Positions 53,901-61,399 of a stretch of 64,000 nt of DNA are shown here, piece by piece. The first letter of the stretch is position 1, and every line of letters starts with the position of its first letter. The stretch lies in contig CAIPKV010000015.1 of the NCBI GenBank assembly GCA_903865745.1, positions 1 to 64,000 on the forward strand, written 5' to 3'. The DNA is from an uncultured Verrucomicrobia subdivision 3 bacterium. Lineage in GTDB: Bacteria > Verrucomicrobiota > Verrucomicrobiia > Limisphaerales > UBA11358. The notes under the pieces were generated by a model. It did no database searches, had not been told where the DNA came from, and saw only the letters and a program-made list of their open reading frames with translations. A program made the position numbers and the translations under genes.

Positions 53901-55263
53901 TCGCCGGTGGAACCGCAACGGTCAACGTGGCACTCGGGCTGGTGACTGTGCCCAGTGCGTTGGAGACGATCACAGAATAACTCGCAGCATCGTTGGCTGA
54001 CACAGTCGAAAGATTCAGGGTGGCGGCAGCGGAGCCGGAAATATTACCACCATCAGCCAGGGCCGTGCCGTTTTTCAGCCACTGGTAATAGAGCGGCGTG
54101 GAGCCCGAAGCGGTGACGCTAAAACTGGCTTTGCTACCGGCAACCACCGCAACATTCGCCGGCGGCGTGGTAATGGTTGGCGACGAAACTACGGTTAACG
54201 CGGCGGTGGAACTGGTAACACTGCCGGCCAGATTGGAAACAATCACCGAAAAATTTCCCACGTCCGCCGTAGTGAGCGTGGCGACAGTCAGATTACTGGA
54301 ATTGACGCCAGAATATTTCGTCCCATTGGCAACGGCCACGCCGTTCTTGAGCCAAAAGTAATTCAGCGGCGCACTGCCACCAGCGCTTACGGAGAAGGTC
54401 GCGCTGCCGCCGACAGCCTGCGTCTGAGATAAGGGCTGGCCGGTGATGGTAGGAGGTAGAATGACAGTGAGGGTCACGGCGGCACTGGTTGCGGTACCGA
54501 CGCTGTTGCTAACTAGTACTGAATAATTAGCAGCATCGGTCGCCGCAACACTGGCGAGCGTGAGGGTGGTAGTAGTTGAACCAGAGACATTGCCACCATC
54601 CGCCAATGGCACATTGTTCTTGAACCAATAATAAGCTAGTGGTGCGGTGCCGCTGGCGGTAACAGTGAACGTGGCGGTTTTTCCGGCGGCAACACTAGCC
54701 GCAATCGGCGGCGCAGTTATAGCTGGAGCCGTCGGCAGCGATGACCCACTTATGGTAATGGTAATACTCTGGGCTAACTGTGCGTTGCCAGGGCTAACGC
54801 AGGTGATGGAAGCAGGATAAGTACCGGCCGTTGTGGGGGTGCCAAATATGACACCACCAATGGTCGAAGAATTATTTACCCACGATGGTTTGAAAGTTAA
54901 GCCCGGCGGCATGCCCACGGTAGTAGCTTGGCCGTTAGCCAACGCAGAAGAACTGGTAGTGCCAGCGGTAACAATGAAATAATCGCTCGAAGCCGCCGTG
55001 TTGCCGCCACCGATCGAAACCAACACATTGTTTGAGAACACGTTTCCGACAGTGCCGCTGAAAGTACTCGGGGTCGTGAAAACCGAGGTCGCACCTGATA
55101 CCGCATCCACTGAACCCACCGCCACCCCCGCCCCGATTCCCCAGCGCAAAATGATTGCAAAGGTGGATGAAGCAGCTGGATTTGCTACGAATGATCGCAC
55201 CAACGGCAGCACCTGTAAAAGGGCAGCCAAAACAACCGCAGGTCGATTATATCGGAACAACAT
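50962..55263 (-). CDS. secreted protein with about 13 Ig-like domains and an N-terminal flavinylation-type motif
   Basis: The 1433-residue protein has an N-terminal hydrophobic segment and a second one (FAIILRWGIGAGVAVGS) ending in DAVSGAT at residues 53-59, the sequence of FMN sites modified by ApbE. A putative Ig-type domain follows, then 13 repeats of about 85-90 residues (each with P-x-I-x-x-x-P, G-x-x-x-x-F-x-V-x-A-x-G-x-x-P-L-x-Y-x-W-x-K-N-G and Y-S-V-x-V-x-N). The C-terminus (NCSGTTGSNYVVQASADLATW... FYRLKSAP) is typical of Verrucomicrobiota surface proteins. It is a long fibrous envelope protein; the flavin is inferred. Confidence 0.88.
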   Translation of the reverse strand: MLFRYNRPAVVLAALLQVLPLVRSFVANPAASSTFAIILRWGIGAGVAVGSVDAVSGATSVFTTPSTFSGTVGNVFSNNVLVSIGGGNTAASSDYFIVTAGTTSSSALANGQATTVGMPPGLTFKPSWVNNSSTIGGVIFGTPTTAGTYPASITCVSPGNAQLAQSITITISGSSLPTAPAITAPPIAASVAAGKTATFTVTASGTAPLAYYWFKNNVPLADGGNVSGSTTTTLTLASVAATDAANYSVLVSNSVGTATSAAVTLTVILPPTITGQPLSQTQAVGGSATFSVSAGGSAPLNYFWLKNGVAVANGTKYSGVNSSNLTVATLTTADVGNFSVIVSNLAGSVTSSTAALTVVSSPTITTPPANVAVVAGSKASFSVTASGSTPLYYQWLKNGTALADGGNISGSAAATLNLSTVSANDAASYSVIVSNALGTVTSPSATLTVAVPPAITASPVGAAILAGSNITFTVSASGTAPLAYQWLKNGAVISGATSATLTLNNVSAADAASYSVAVTNAVGSATSGSATLTVLAPPAIATQPANVSVVQGGNATFTVTASGTAPLSFQWLKNGSVIAGANSNVLNLISVSTNDAASYSVVVTNTVGSIASSSATLTVLVPPTIVNQPVSVTAVAGSNVTFTVTAAGSGTLTYQWQKNGANISGAVNATLTLNNVSATDAANYSVIVANAASAVTSSTAALTVLLAPAITTQPVSVSVVQGSNAMFTVTASGTAPLNFQWLKNGVVIVGANSNVLALAGVSTNDAAGYAVIVTNLVGSIASSSATLTVLVPPAIVTPPTAVSAVVSNSATFKVAASGTAPLVYQWLKNGTAISGANSATLTLANVSAADAASYSVAISNAAGNVTSAAAALTVEFPPTIVTQPVTQFGALGSNVVLSVIASGTGPLSYHWFNAGGALVDGANISGSTSNILTILALTTNGVGNYFVVVSNAFGSATSTSASVTVNASPIITTQPASQYVAVGGNVVFTVAASGTAPFSYQWLKNGAKLANGGGVSGANSSSLTLSKVTTKSGASYSVIVKNTFGSTTSAAAALSVLTPPSIKSGLQIMPVARVTTPSPANLVKAGTNITLSITATGGAPLSYQWFKNGVALVNGGNISGAVTNVLKISSLTTNDSGVYSVVVSNPVGSVSSSSALTVVAPPVITVPPVSEGVIVGNVASFSVVNTGTAPFNYQWYKGIKVVSGATNSTFNIAAVTTNNAGSYFVVITNFAGSVTSTVATLSVWVPPVFTVQATNQTVRTGYTVTLSAAVSGTAPFSYQWLKNGSALADGGNISGSLTSALTVATVTTNDSGVYVLVVTNVAGSATSSNAVLFVRTGGSGGGDGGGTDNLRTINNISSAVVPLPLVIAKIIPNSDGSITLNCSGTTGSNYVVQASADLATWTDISTNAAVAGQWQVTDTARANSRFYRLKSAP

Positions 55264-55275
55264 ATTTTTAGGATA

Positions 55276-56541
55276 TTAGGGTATTATCTGAATGCGATAA
55301 AATAGGTTTGACGCACCCAGTGAATCCGTGATGGTTACTGCATTAGTTGTGGCGGGCGGAGCGACATTTGTTAACACGCCCCAAACGCCGCCAGCCAAGA
55401 CATTATTCGTCAGCACTGAATTGGTTAAGCCTACCACCGGCACAAATGTAAACTGAAACAATCCAGCATTTTTGGTGGGAGTCGTCACAATCGGTGGAAC
55501 GGGATTTGTAATAACTAAATTTGCAACTGAACTAGTTACGCTACCTGCGCTATTGGTTATGACGACTGCGTAAGCCCCAGCCTGACTCGCACGGATTCCC
55601 GTCAACGTCAGCGAGGCATTGGTCGAGGATATTAACGTGGTGTTTGTGTTGAATATCCATTGATAGGTCAGCGTAGGCACACCCCCGGCAACGACATTAA
55701 AGGCACCATTGGCACCGGCAACGTTCGTCACGCTGACCGGTTGGTTGGTGATTACAGGGGCCTGCCAAACCGTCAGAGAGGCAAAAGAACTGGTGACGGA
55801 CCCAGACGTGTTAGTAATGATTACCGAATACATACCTGCATTAGTCAACTGAACATTGGCCAAGGTGACAGCTGAGTTGGTCTGGTTTAGCAACGCTGTG
55901 TTGGTGTTGAAATACCATTGATAACCGAAGGGCGAGGCGCCTCCGTTCGTTACACTAAAAGTTGCGGAAGAACCAACCAGATTGGTTAGATTGATTGGCT
56001 GGGTGGAAATGACGGGTGCTGCTCCTCCCCCCGAAAGGACGGTTAGCGTAAAATAGCCACTAACAACAGCATAGCCAGGAAAAGACATATCCACTCGGAA
56101 AAGATTCGTCCCGGCTCTTGTTGGCGTGCCACTAATGACATCATAAACCCCACTGGAAGTGCCACTATCGACAAATTTGAAGGTAAGTCCAGGCGGCATA
56201 GCAAAGTTGGTGCTCTGTCCGTTTGCTATGAGTGATACATTAACTGTGTTACTTACTATCGTCGCAACCGCACCAGAATCAGTTCCTGATGAATGCAAGG
56301 TTAAGTTAGTAGTGAACGGAGTGCCCACGGTTGCCGTCATATTGGTTGACGAAGTAAAATAATTGGTAGCACCCGAAACGGCATCCACGGTGTCCAAAGC
56401 CAGCGCTGAACCTATTCCCCAGCGCAAAATGATTGCAAAGCTTGAGCCAGCAGAGGGAACAGTGATGATGTTGCGCAACAGCGGGAACAATTGTAAAGCT
56501 GCTGCCAGCAATAAAGGTAACGTTTGGTTAAGTCGTTTCAT
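55276..56541 (-). CDS. secreted Ig-domain paralogue with the same N-terminal motif
   Basis: This 421-residue protein shares its N-terminus with the larger one downstream: a hydrophobic start, FAIILRWGIGSALALDT and DAVSGAT at the identical residues 53-59. It then has a domain with AMPPGLTFKF, two Ig-like repeats (about 180-345) and a C-terminal module ending NLFYRIQIIP. It precedes the 13-Ig gene by 12 bases and follows the DUF4266 gene on the same strand. A short and a long form of one design are encoded side by side. Confidence 0.88.
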   Translation of the reverse strand: MKRLNQTLPLLLAAALQLFPLLRNIITVPSAGSSFAIILRWGIGSALALDTVDAVSGATNYFTSSTNMTATVGTPFTTNLTLHSSGTDSGAVATIVSNTVNVSLIANGQSTNFAMPPGLTFKFVDSGTSSGVYDVISGTPTRAGTNLFRVDMSFPGYAVVSGYFTLTVLSGGGAAPVISTQPINLTNLVGSSATFSVTNGGASPFGYQWYFNTNTALLNQTNSAVTLANVQLTNAGMYSVIITNTSGSVTSSFASLTVWQAPVITNQPVSVTNVAGANGAFNVVAGGVPTLTYQWIFNTNTTLISSTNASLTLTGIRASQAGAYAVVITNSAGSVTSSVANLVITNPVPPIVTTPTKNAGLFQFTFVPVVGLTNSVLTNNVLAGGVWGVLTNVAPPATTNAVTITDSLGASNLFYRIQIIP

Positions 56542-56594
56542 AACTGATTTTAAAAATTTGGAATCAGATTATATTTAAGATTTTTTCTATTTCA

Positions 56595-56813
56595 TTAATT
56601 ACAGCCGCAGCCGCCACCGCCCACGCCACTGCCGCCACTGGCTTCTTCTCGCGAGAACCAAATGTGCTCCGCCTGTGCCTTGCCGAGCGGATCGCGATCA
56701 GGTTGCATAGTATAGTCCGCTAGGTGCTCACGCTGCCACGGCTTGACGTTCGCACACCCACTGCCAACCATAAGCACAGCCGATGCCAATAGAAAAAGGG
56801 CTTTGATTTTCAT
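56595..56813 (-). CDS. DUF4266 lipoprotein with a glycine/cysteine tail
   Basis: From ATG 56813 the product is 72 residues: a lipobox (VGSGC), the DUF4266 core KPWQREHLADYTMQPDRDP, and a tail GGSGVGGGGCGCN. DUF4266 proteins commonly accompany TlpA, ApbE and DUF3570 genes, as here, where all four are adjacent. The role is unknown; the CGC tail could hold a metal or disulphide (inference). Confidence 0.88.
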   Translation of the reverse strand: MKIKALFLLASAVLMVGSGCANVKPWQREHLADYTMQPDRDPLGKAQAEHIWFSREEASGGSGVGGGGCGCN

Positions 56814-56817
56814 GGTA

Positions 56818-57312
56818 TTATTTAAGTAGTGAGTCGATTTCGCTGACATATTCCTTGCGGGTGTCCTCACCGTGGAAACCGTTGTGCAGAAAACGGACTG
56901 TGCCGGTACTGTCGAGAATGAACGAAGTCGGCATAGTCGCCGGCTCGGCAACGGCTACTAATTTTTGATTGGCATCCCGTACGACGGTAAAAGAGACATT
57001 ATGTTTTTCAAGAAACTTATCCATGTTTGTCTTTTTCTCATCCACGCTCACGGCCAGGATTACTAGCTTATCGCCATATTTTTTCTGAAGTTCATCTAAA
57101 ACTGGAAATGACTTGGCACACGGCGCACACCATGACGCCCAGAAATCCACGACGACAACTTTGCCTTTTAGCGCATCAGGCAATTTGCCTTCCAAGTTGA
57201 AGCTGGTTAGGTCGGGTAACGAATCTCCAACTTTCAGCGCGGCTTGGGCGGAAAATAAATTTCCAGTGACCAGTGCCGCCAGCGTTAGTTTTTTAAGCAG
57301 GGATATATTCAT
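56818..57312 (-). CDS. TlpA-type secreted thioredoxin
   Basis: From ATG 57312 the product is 164 residues with a signal peptide and a thioredoxin fold. The active site is WCAPC within VVDFWASWCAPCAKSFP, and the cis-proline is in ATMPTSFIL. TlpA proteins reduce disulphides outside the membrane, for instance in cytochrome and metal-site assembly. It overlaps the ApbE gene by 20 bases and ends 4 bases before the DUF4266 gene. Confidence 0.92.
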   Translation of the reverse strand: MNISLLKKLTLAALVTGNLFSAQAALKVGDSLPDLTSFNLEGKLPDALKGKVVVVDFWASWCAPCAKSFPVLDELQKKYGDKLVILAVSVDEKKTNMDKFLEKHNVSFTVVRDANQKLVAVAEPATMPTSFILDSTGTVRFLHNGFHGEDTRKEYVSEIDSLLK

Positions 57313-58291
57313 GGAATTTTCGGGAATAGAGTTTGGTGGTTTCGGTGGTGACCGCCCCGGCGGCGCCGGGATGGAGTTCGACAAGTTGTAGGCCTTCTTT
57401 CGCTCCAAGGATACAGACGCTGGTGGAAAGCAGTCCCGCAATGGTGCAACTCGGTGCGATGATGGACACGGCTCGGCAATCGTTAAAAGCGGGATAGCCG
57501 GTGCGCGGATCGAGGATGTGGCCATAACGGCGACCGTTGAAAACAAAATTACGCAGATAGTCGCCAGAGCTAGCAACGCCGTGATCGGTTACGGCGACAC
57601 CCGCCCAGCATTTACCCGGACTATTCGCGTCATCGAGTCCAATCCACCAATATTTTTTGTCCGGAGCATGGCCGCGTACGCGAACGTCTTGGCCAAAATC
57701 CACAAGCACGTTTGGAATGCCGCGCTGGATGGCCATGTTCATCACACAATCAACGGCATACTCCTTACCAATACCGCCTAGGTCGAGCGCCATGCCGCTT
57801 TGTGGCAGAAAAATACCACCGGGGCGGCGCTGGATTTTGTTCCAGCCCACAAGTGCGAGCGCGGCTTGAATAGAGGCATCATCCGGCACCACGGGTGGAA
57901 ACTGTTTCCAGTTCCACAATTTGATGAGCGGCAGTGCGCTGGGATCAAACGAGCCGCGGGTAAAGAAAAATAGTTCCTGACAGAGATTAAACAGCCGGTC
58001 GGTTTCTGGATCAACTTCCACCCAATGTTCCCCGGCGGCGGCATTGATGCGACCAATCAGGCTGTCCGGGATGAACCGCGAATAGCGCGCCTCGAACTGC
58101 GCCGTCCAGCGGACGACATCGCGCTGAAATTCAGTAGCAATGCTGGCGGGAACACCATGAACATTCACACGGCAGAGCGTGCTCATGGCATAGAACTCCA
58201 ACTTGTGAAGACCATGCTCGACCGAAGTCTGCGCGGATTGGGATACGCGGGCGAGAACTTGCTGCGCTGAGTTGGGGCTGGTGGTCACCAT
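57293..58291 (-). CDS. apbE: FAD:protein FMN transferase
   Basis: The 332-residue protein matches ApbE, which moves FMN from FAD to threonine or serine side chains of extracytoplasmic proteins. Motifs: EARYSRFIPDSLIGRIN, ALDLGGIGKEYAVD, VDFGQDVRVRG and GVASSGDYLR near the Mg/FAD site. No clear signal peptide is seen at the N-terminus (MVTTSPNSAQQVL), so location is uncertain. It sits directly between the DUF3570 gene (7-base overlap) and the TlpA gene. Confidence 0.9.
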   Translation of the reverse strand: MVTTSPNSAQQVLARVSQSAQTSVEHGLHKLEFYAMSTLCRVNVHGVPASIATEFQRDVVRWTAQFEARYSRFIPDSLIGRINAAAGEHWVEVDPETDRLFNLCQELFFFTRGSFDPSALPLIKLWNWKQFPPVVPDDASIQAALALVGWNKIQRRPGGIFLPQSGMALDLGGIGKEYAVDCVMNMAIQRGIPNVLVDFGQDVRVRGHAPDKKYWWIGLDDANSPGKCWAGVAVTDHGVASSGDYLRNFVFNGRRYGHILDPRTGYPAFNDCRAVSIIAPSCTIAGLLSTSVCILGAKEGLQLVELHPGAAGAVTTETTKLYSRKFHEYIPA

Positions 58292-59445
58292 AAGAAAGAT
58301 ACTCCAGCCGTATAAACATTGGCCTCCGGATACATGGCAGAACTGGTTTTTCCATCTAAACCATGCATTTCGTACCGATGATAGCCGACTACTATGTGGA
58401 TGTGATCGTTAACAATGCCGGTCAATTGGACTCCGGTATCGGTGGAGTAAAATTCCGACAGGCGATAGTCGGACGAATGGAATCCGGGCGGACCGTTCGG
58501 ATTAGTAGTAAATGGACCGGAGAACGTGGTGGCATAAAAATTCGCAGCTGATTGTTCATAAAAGCGGAAGAACGGTTCCGCAATAAAATGTTTACCCACC
58601 CATTGACGCCACGTTACCCCTACTGTGTTCGCAATAACGCCGTAAGAGTCATTGTAAAAGCGATAGGAACCTTCAATGCTGCCGTTGACCTTCTCGAAAT
58701 ACTGTGTCAGTGAAGTGTAAAACACCTCCTTATTACGATGGCTTGGCCGGCGTTCTGGCACTCCAATGCTGAAAGGAAAACCAGTTGGCACATAACCCGC
58801 AAGCCGATAAGGATCGCTCAAATAGCCGGAATCATTGCCAAAAGTAAAGTCTGCCGTAAATATCGTTTTAGGTGAGAGCAGTTGCGAAACACCAATTAAC
58901 CCTTCGGTGGAATATTTGTCCGACCAAACATATTTGTCAGTGGTGTGGTCGGTATTACGAACCGAGTCAATATTTTGAGAGACACCGTACTCAAGAGTTG
59001 TGTTTTTCTCATTGAACTGGATCGCGTCATTCAGTGACAGCCCGTAGGACTGATAATCGCTTTCTTTACTGTAGGCAAAACCTGGCGTCAGCGTATTATC
59101 CTTAGTAAGACTGGCATCCAGTTGCAGACTGACTGACCGGCGGTTGTCCTGCAGGTGCGTCAACGCGATTTTCCCATTGGGATAAACCGTACCCTTTGGG
59201 GTTGCACCAGAAATGCCGTCATAAACAAGTTCGCCCTTGGCGACAGTTGCATCCGTTAATTTTTGCTCGAAGTAAACCGAATCCGTATAAATGGTCATCC
59301 GGTTGTTGTCTTCGCTGTAATACTCGTAGCGGTAGTCAACCTGATTTTCCGCGTGGAGAAATCGCGGGAGACTCAAGGTGATTCCGAGTGGCCCGGCACA
59401 ACGCGCCCAGCTGGCTGAACGAAAAGGTTTACGCTTATTTGTCAT
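58285..59445 (-). CDS. DUF3570 outer-membrane beta-barrel with a DGISGAT motif
   Basis: The 386-residue protein has a basic start and a hydrophobic signal stretch, then amphipathic strands rich in aromatic residues and a terminal ...VSFLW, as in outer-membrane barrels. DUF3570 is a family of such proteins linked to ApbE and DUF4266. Residues 76-82 read DGISGAT, followed by P-K-G, which fits the flavinylation pattern. It is the first gene of the operon; no ribosome-binding site is obvious. Confidence 0.85.
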   Translation of the reverse strand: MTNKRKPFRSASWARCAGPLGITLSLPRFLHAENQVDYRYEYYSEDNNRMTIYTDSVYFEQKLTDATVAKGELVYDGISGATPKGTVYPNGKIALTHLQDNRRSVSLQLDASLTKDNTLTPGFAYSKESDYQSYGLSLNDAIQFNEKNTTLEYGVSQNIDSVRNTDHTTDKYVWSDKYSTEGLIGVSQLLSPKTIFTADFTFGNDSGYLSDPYRLAGYVPTGFPFSIGVPERRPSHRNKEVFYTSLTQYFEKVNGSIEGSYRFYNDSYGVIANTVGVTWRQWVGKHFIAEPFFRFYEQSAANFYATTFSGPFTTNPNGPPGFHSSDYRLSEFYSTDTGVQLTGIVNDHIHIVVGYHRYEMHGLDGKTSSAMYPEANVYTAGVSFLW

Positions 59446-59480
59446 ATATTAACGATTAACATTCCCCAAAATCATGCCCT

Positions 59481-59512
59481 ACCCTAGCAACGACACCTTA
59501 AAAAGCTAGGGT
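59481..59512. promoter_or_regulatory. inverted repeat upstream of the DUF3570 operon (possible operator)
   Basis: Arms ACCCTAGC and GCTAGGGT are separated by 16 bases, 36 bases upstream of the DUF3570 start. The spacing of half-sites (24 bases centre to centre) is longer than typical for OmpR-type regulators. It lies between the operon and the two-component genes and is followed by an A/T-rich tract (59523-59535). Confidence 0.4.
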
Positions 59513-59618
59513 TTGAAGGATTAAAAAAAATTTATGTTGCGAGGTTGGCAAAAATGCAGAAAACCAAGGTTTTTCATAAGCGGGTGCAAATGGCAGCTCC
59601 CAAACCACCGCTGAAAGG

Positions 59619-60671
59619 TCAGATCTGAAACTGCCCCGGCTGTTCTACTAGTGGCACCAACAGGCGGGTCACATAATAATTACCGCCGTGGCGGCGCTGC
59701 AAACGCAATTCCGGCTCCAGCCGCAGTAACGCCCCCACCACCCGCAGACCCAAACCAAGAGTGGGTTCAGTAGTACTGGCACGCCGGGCGCGATTACCCA
59801 CAAATAAACCCACAAATTTACCGTAGCGCTTGACCCTGACCGTGAAATCACCATCTCCATGTTTGAGAGCATTGGTGAGCAGGTTGTGGGTAATTTGCCG
59901 CACATGGTGCGGGTCCGCCGAAACCCAGCAATCCGGCATGGCTTTCAAAATGAACCGACGATCCTGCTCGGCGGCAATCAGCTGAAAATCCTCCACCACC
60001 TCAGCAATCGTCTTGGAAAAATTGAAGACCGAGCGCATGGTCATCACCCGGCCACGCTCGGCGCGCGCAATCAGCAGCGACTGTTCCACCACGTGCGTCA
60101 GGCGGTGCAACTCACCTTCGACTTCGTCGGCCAGTTCCGGCGCGATGCGTTCACCACCTTGTTCGACTTTAAGCCGTAAGATGGCTAGAGGCGTGCGCAG
60201 CTCATGCGCTACTTTAGCGGCATAATCATTCATTTCTTCAAAGGAATCATCCAGCCGGACGAGCAGTTCATTTAAGTGACGCACCAAATCACGGAATTCA
60301 TAATCCAGTTCCGGCAGCGAGATGGGTTCGCCCAGGTTGCTGGGATTTTTTGCCTGTAATTGCCGGTTCACATTTGCAATCGGCCGCAACGATTGGCGCG
60401 CCAGCCAGTAACCGCCTGCTACGGCCAGCAACACGACCGGAATCAGCCACAACAAAGCGGCATCCAGCAAGTTATTAGCAATTTGGTGAACTTCCGCTTC
60501 GGTCAAGCTGTTATGCAGCGACCAATCCGGCAATTCGGGATAAACTTTATTGCAGGCCGTCTGGAGCAATTGTTTTTCCAGGGTGAGATGGAGTAGAAAA
60601 ATAAAGGCCGCCGCCACCACCATGAAGCCGCAGCCGTACCAAACCGTGAGGCGCAACCGCAATGACTTCAC
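59619..60671 (-). CDS. sensor histidine kinase (HAMP, HisKA, HATPase)
   Basis: The 350-residue kinase has two transmembrane segments (about 10-28 and 73-92) around a short sensor loop of about 45 residues, a HAMP-like linker, a HisKA helix with phospho-acceptor His156 (VAHELRTPLA), and a HATPase domain with N box HNLLTNALKHGDGD and G2 LGLGLRVV. The G1 aspartate position reads VGNRAR. It overlaps the response regulator gene by 4 bases (ATGA). The small sensor loop suggests sensing at the membrane or of a small ligand. Confidence 0.9.
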   Translation of the reverse strand: MKSLRLRLTVWYGCGFMVVAAAFIFLLHLTLEKQLLQTACNKVYPELPDWSLHNSLTEAEVHQIANNLLDAALLWLIPVVLLAVAGGYWLARQSLRPIANVNRQLQAKNPSNLGEPISLPELDYEFRDLVRHLNELLVRLDDSFEEMNDYAAKVAHELRTPLAILRLKVEQGGERIAPELADEVEGELHRLTHVVEQSLLIARAERGRVMTMRSVFNFSKTIAEVVEDFQLIAAEQDRRFILKAMPDCWVSADPHHVRQITHNLLTNALKHGDGDFTVRVKRYGKFVGLFVGNRARRASTTEPTLGLGLRVVGALLRLEPELRLQRRHGGNYYVTRLLVPLVEQPGQFQI

Positions 60672-61345
60672 GGTTCCCCCTCCTTCAAGACAAAACCCAC
60701 GCCGCGCATCGTATGAATCAGCGGCCGCCAGCCCGGCCGGTCGATTTTCCGCCGCAACAACTTGATATAAACATTCACCACGTTGGTGTCGGAATCAAAG
60801 TGCTGGTCCCAGACGTGCTCTACAATCGCTGTCTTGCTCACCGGCCGGGGCGAAGAGTTGATGAGAAATTCCAGCAGCGCAAATTCCCGGCGAGTCAGCT
60901 CGATTTCTTCCCCGCCGCGCCGTGCCGAGTGGGTTACCAAATCCAATTCCAAATCATCCACGCGAATAAGATTCGACGCCTGCGGCCGCTGCCGGCGCAG
61001 CACCGCACGCAGCCGGGCCAGCAGCTCGGAGATTGAGAATGGCTTCGTCAGATAATCATCCGCGCCCGCGTCCAGTCCGCGCACCTTATCCTCCACGTCA
61101 TCGCGCGCGGTCAGGAAAATCACCGGGGACAGGACGCCCTTACGACGCAGATGACGCACCACTGTGATGCCATCTTTGTGCGGCATATTCACATCCAGCA
61201 ACAGCGCGTCATAGCTATTCGACTCCGCAAGCCAGATGGCTTCGTCGCCATCGCTGGCCACGTCCACGGCATAGCCTTCGGACACGAGGCCGGTGCGGAT
61301 GTGCTCCGCTACTTTAGGTTCATCTTCTGCTAACAGGATGCGCAT
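60668..61345 (-). CDS. OmpR/PhoB-type response regulator
   Basis: The 225-residue protein has a receiver domain (LLAEDEPKV, phospho-acceptor Asp in DALLLDVNMP, T in FLTARDD, K in LTKPFS) and a C-terminal winged-helix DNA-binding domain (ELTRREFALLEFLI ... VVNVYIKLLRRKID). It is cotranscribed before the kinase. Similar CusR-like pairs respond to metals, but no target is proved. Confidence 0.92.
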   Translation of the reverse strand: MRILLAEDEPKVAEHIRTGLVSEGYAVDVASDGDEAIWLAESNSYDALLLDVNMPHKDGITVVRHLRRKGVLSPVIFLTARDDVEDKVRGLDAGADDYLTKPFSISELLARLRAVLRRQRPQASNLIRVDDLELDLVTHSARRGGEEIELTRREFALLEFLINSSPRPVSKTAIVEHVWDQHFDSDTNVVNVYIKLLRRKIDRPGWRPLIHTMRGVGFVLKEGEP

Positions 61346-61399
61346 AATTTTGCTTCTGACTAGAATTAGTGCTTAATTCATCACGAAACTGCGGTGCTG

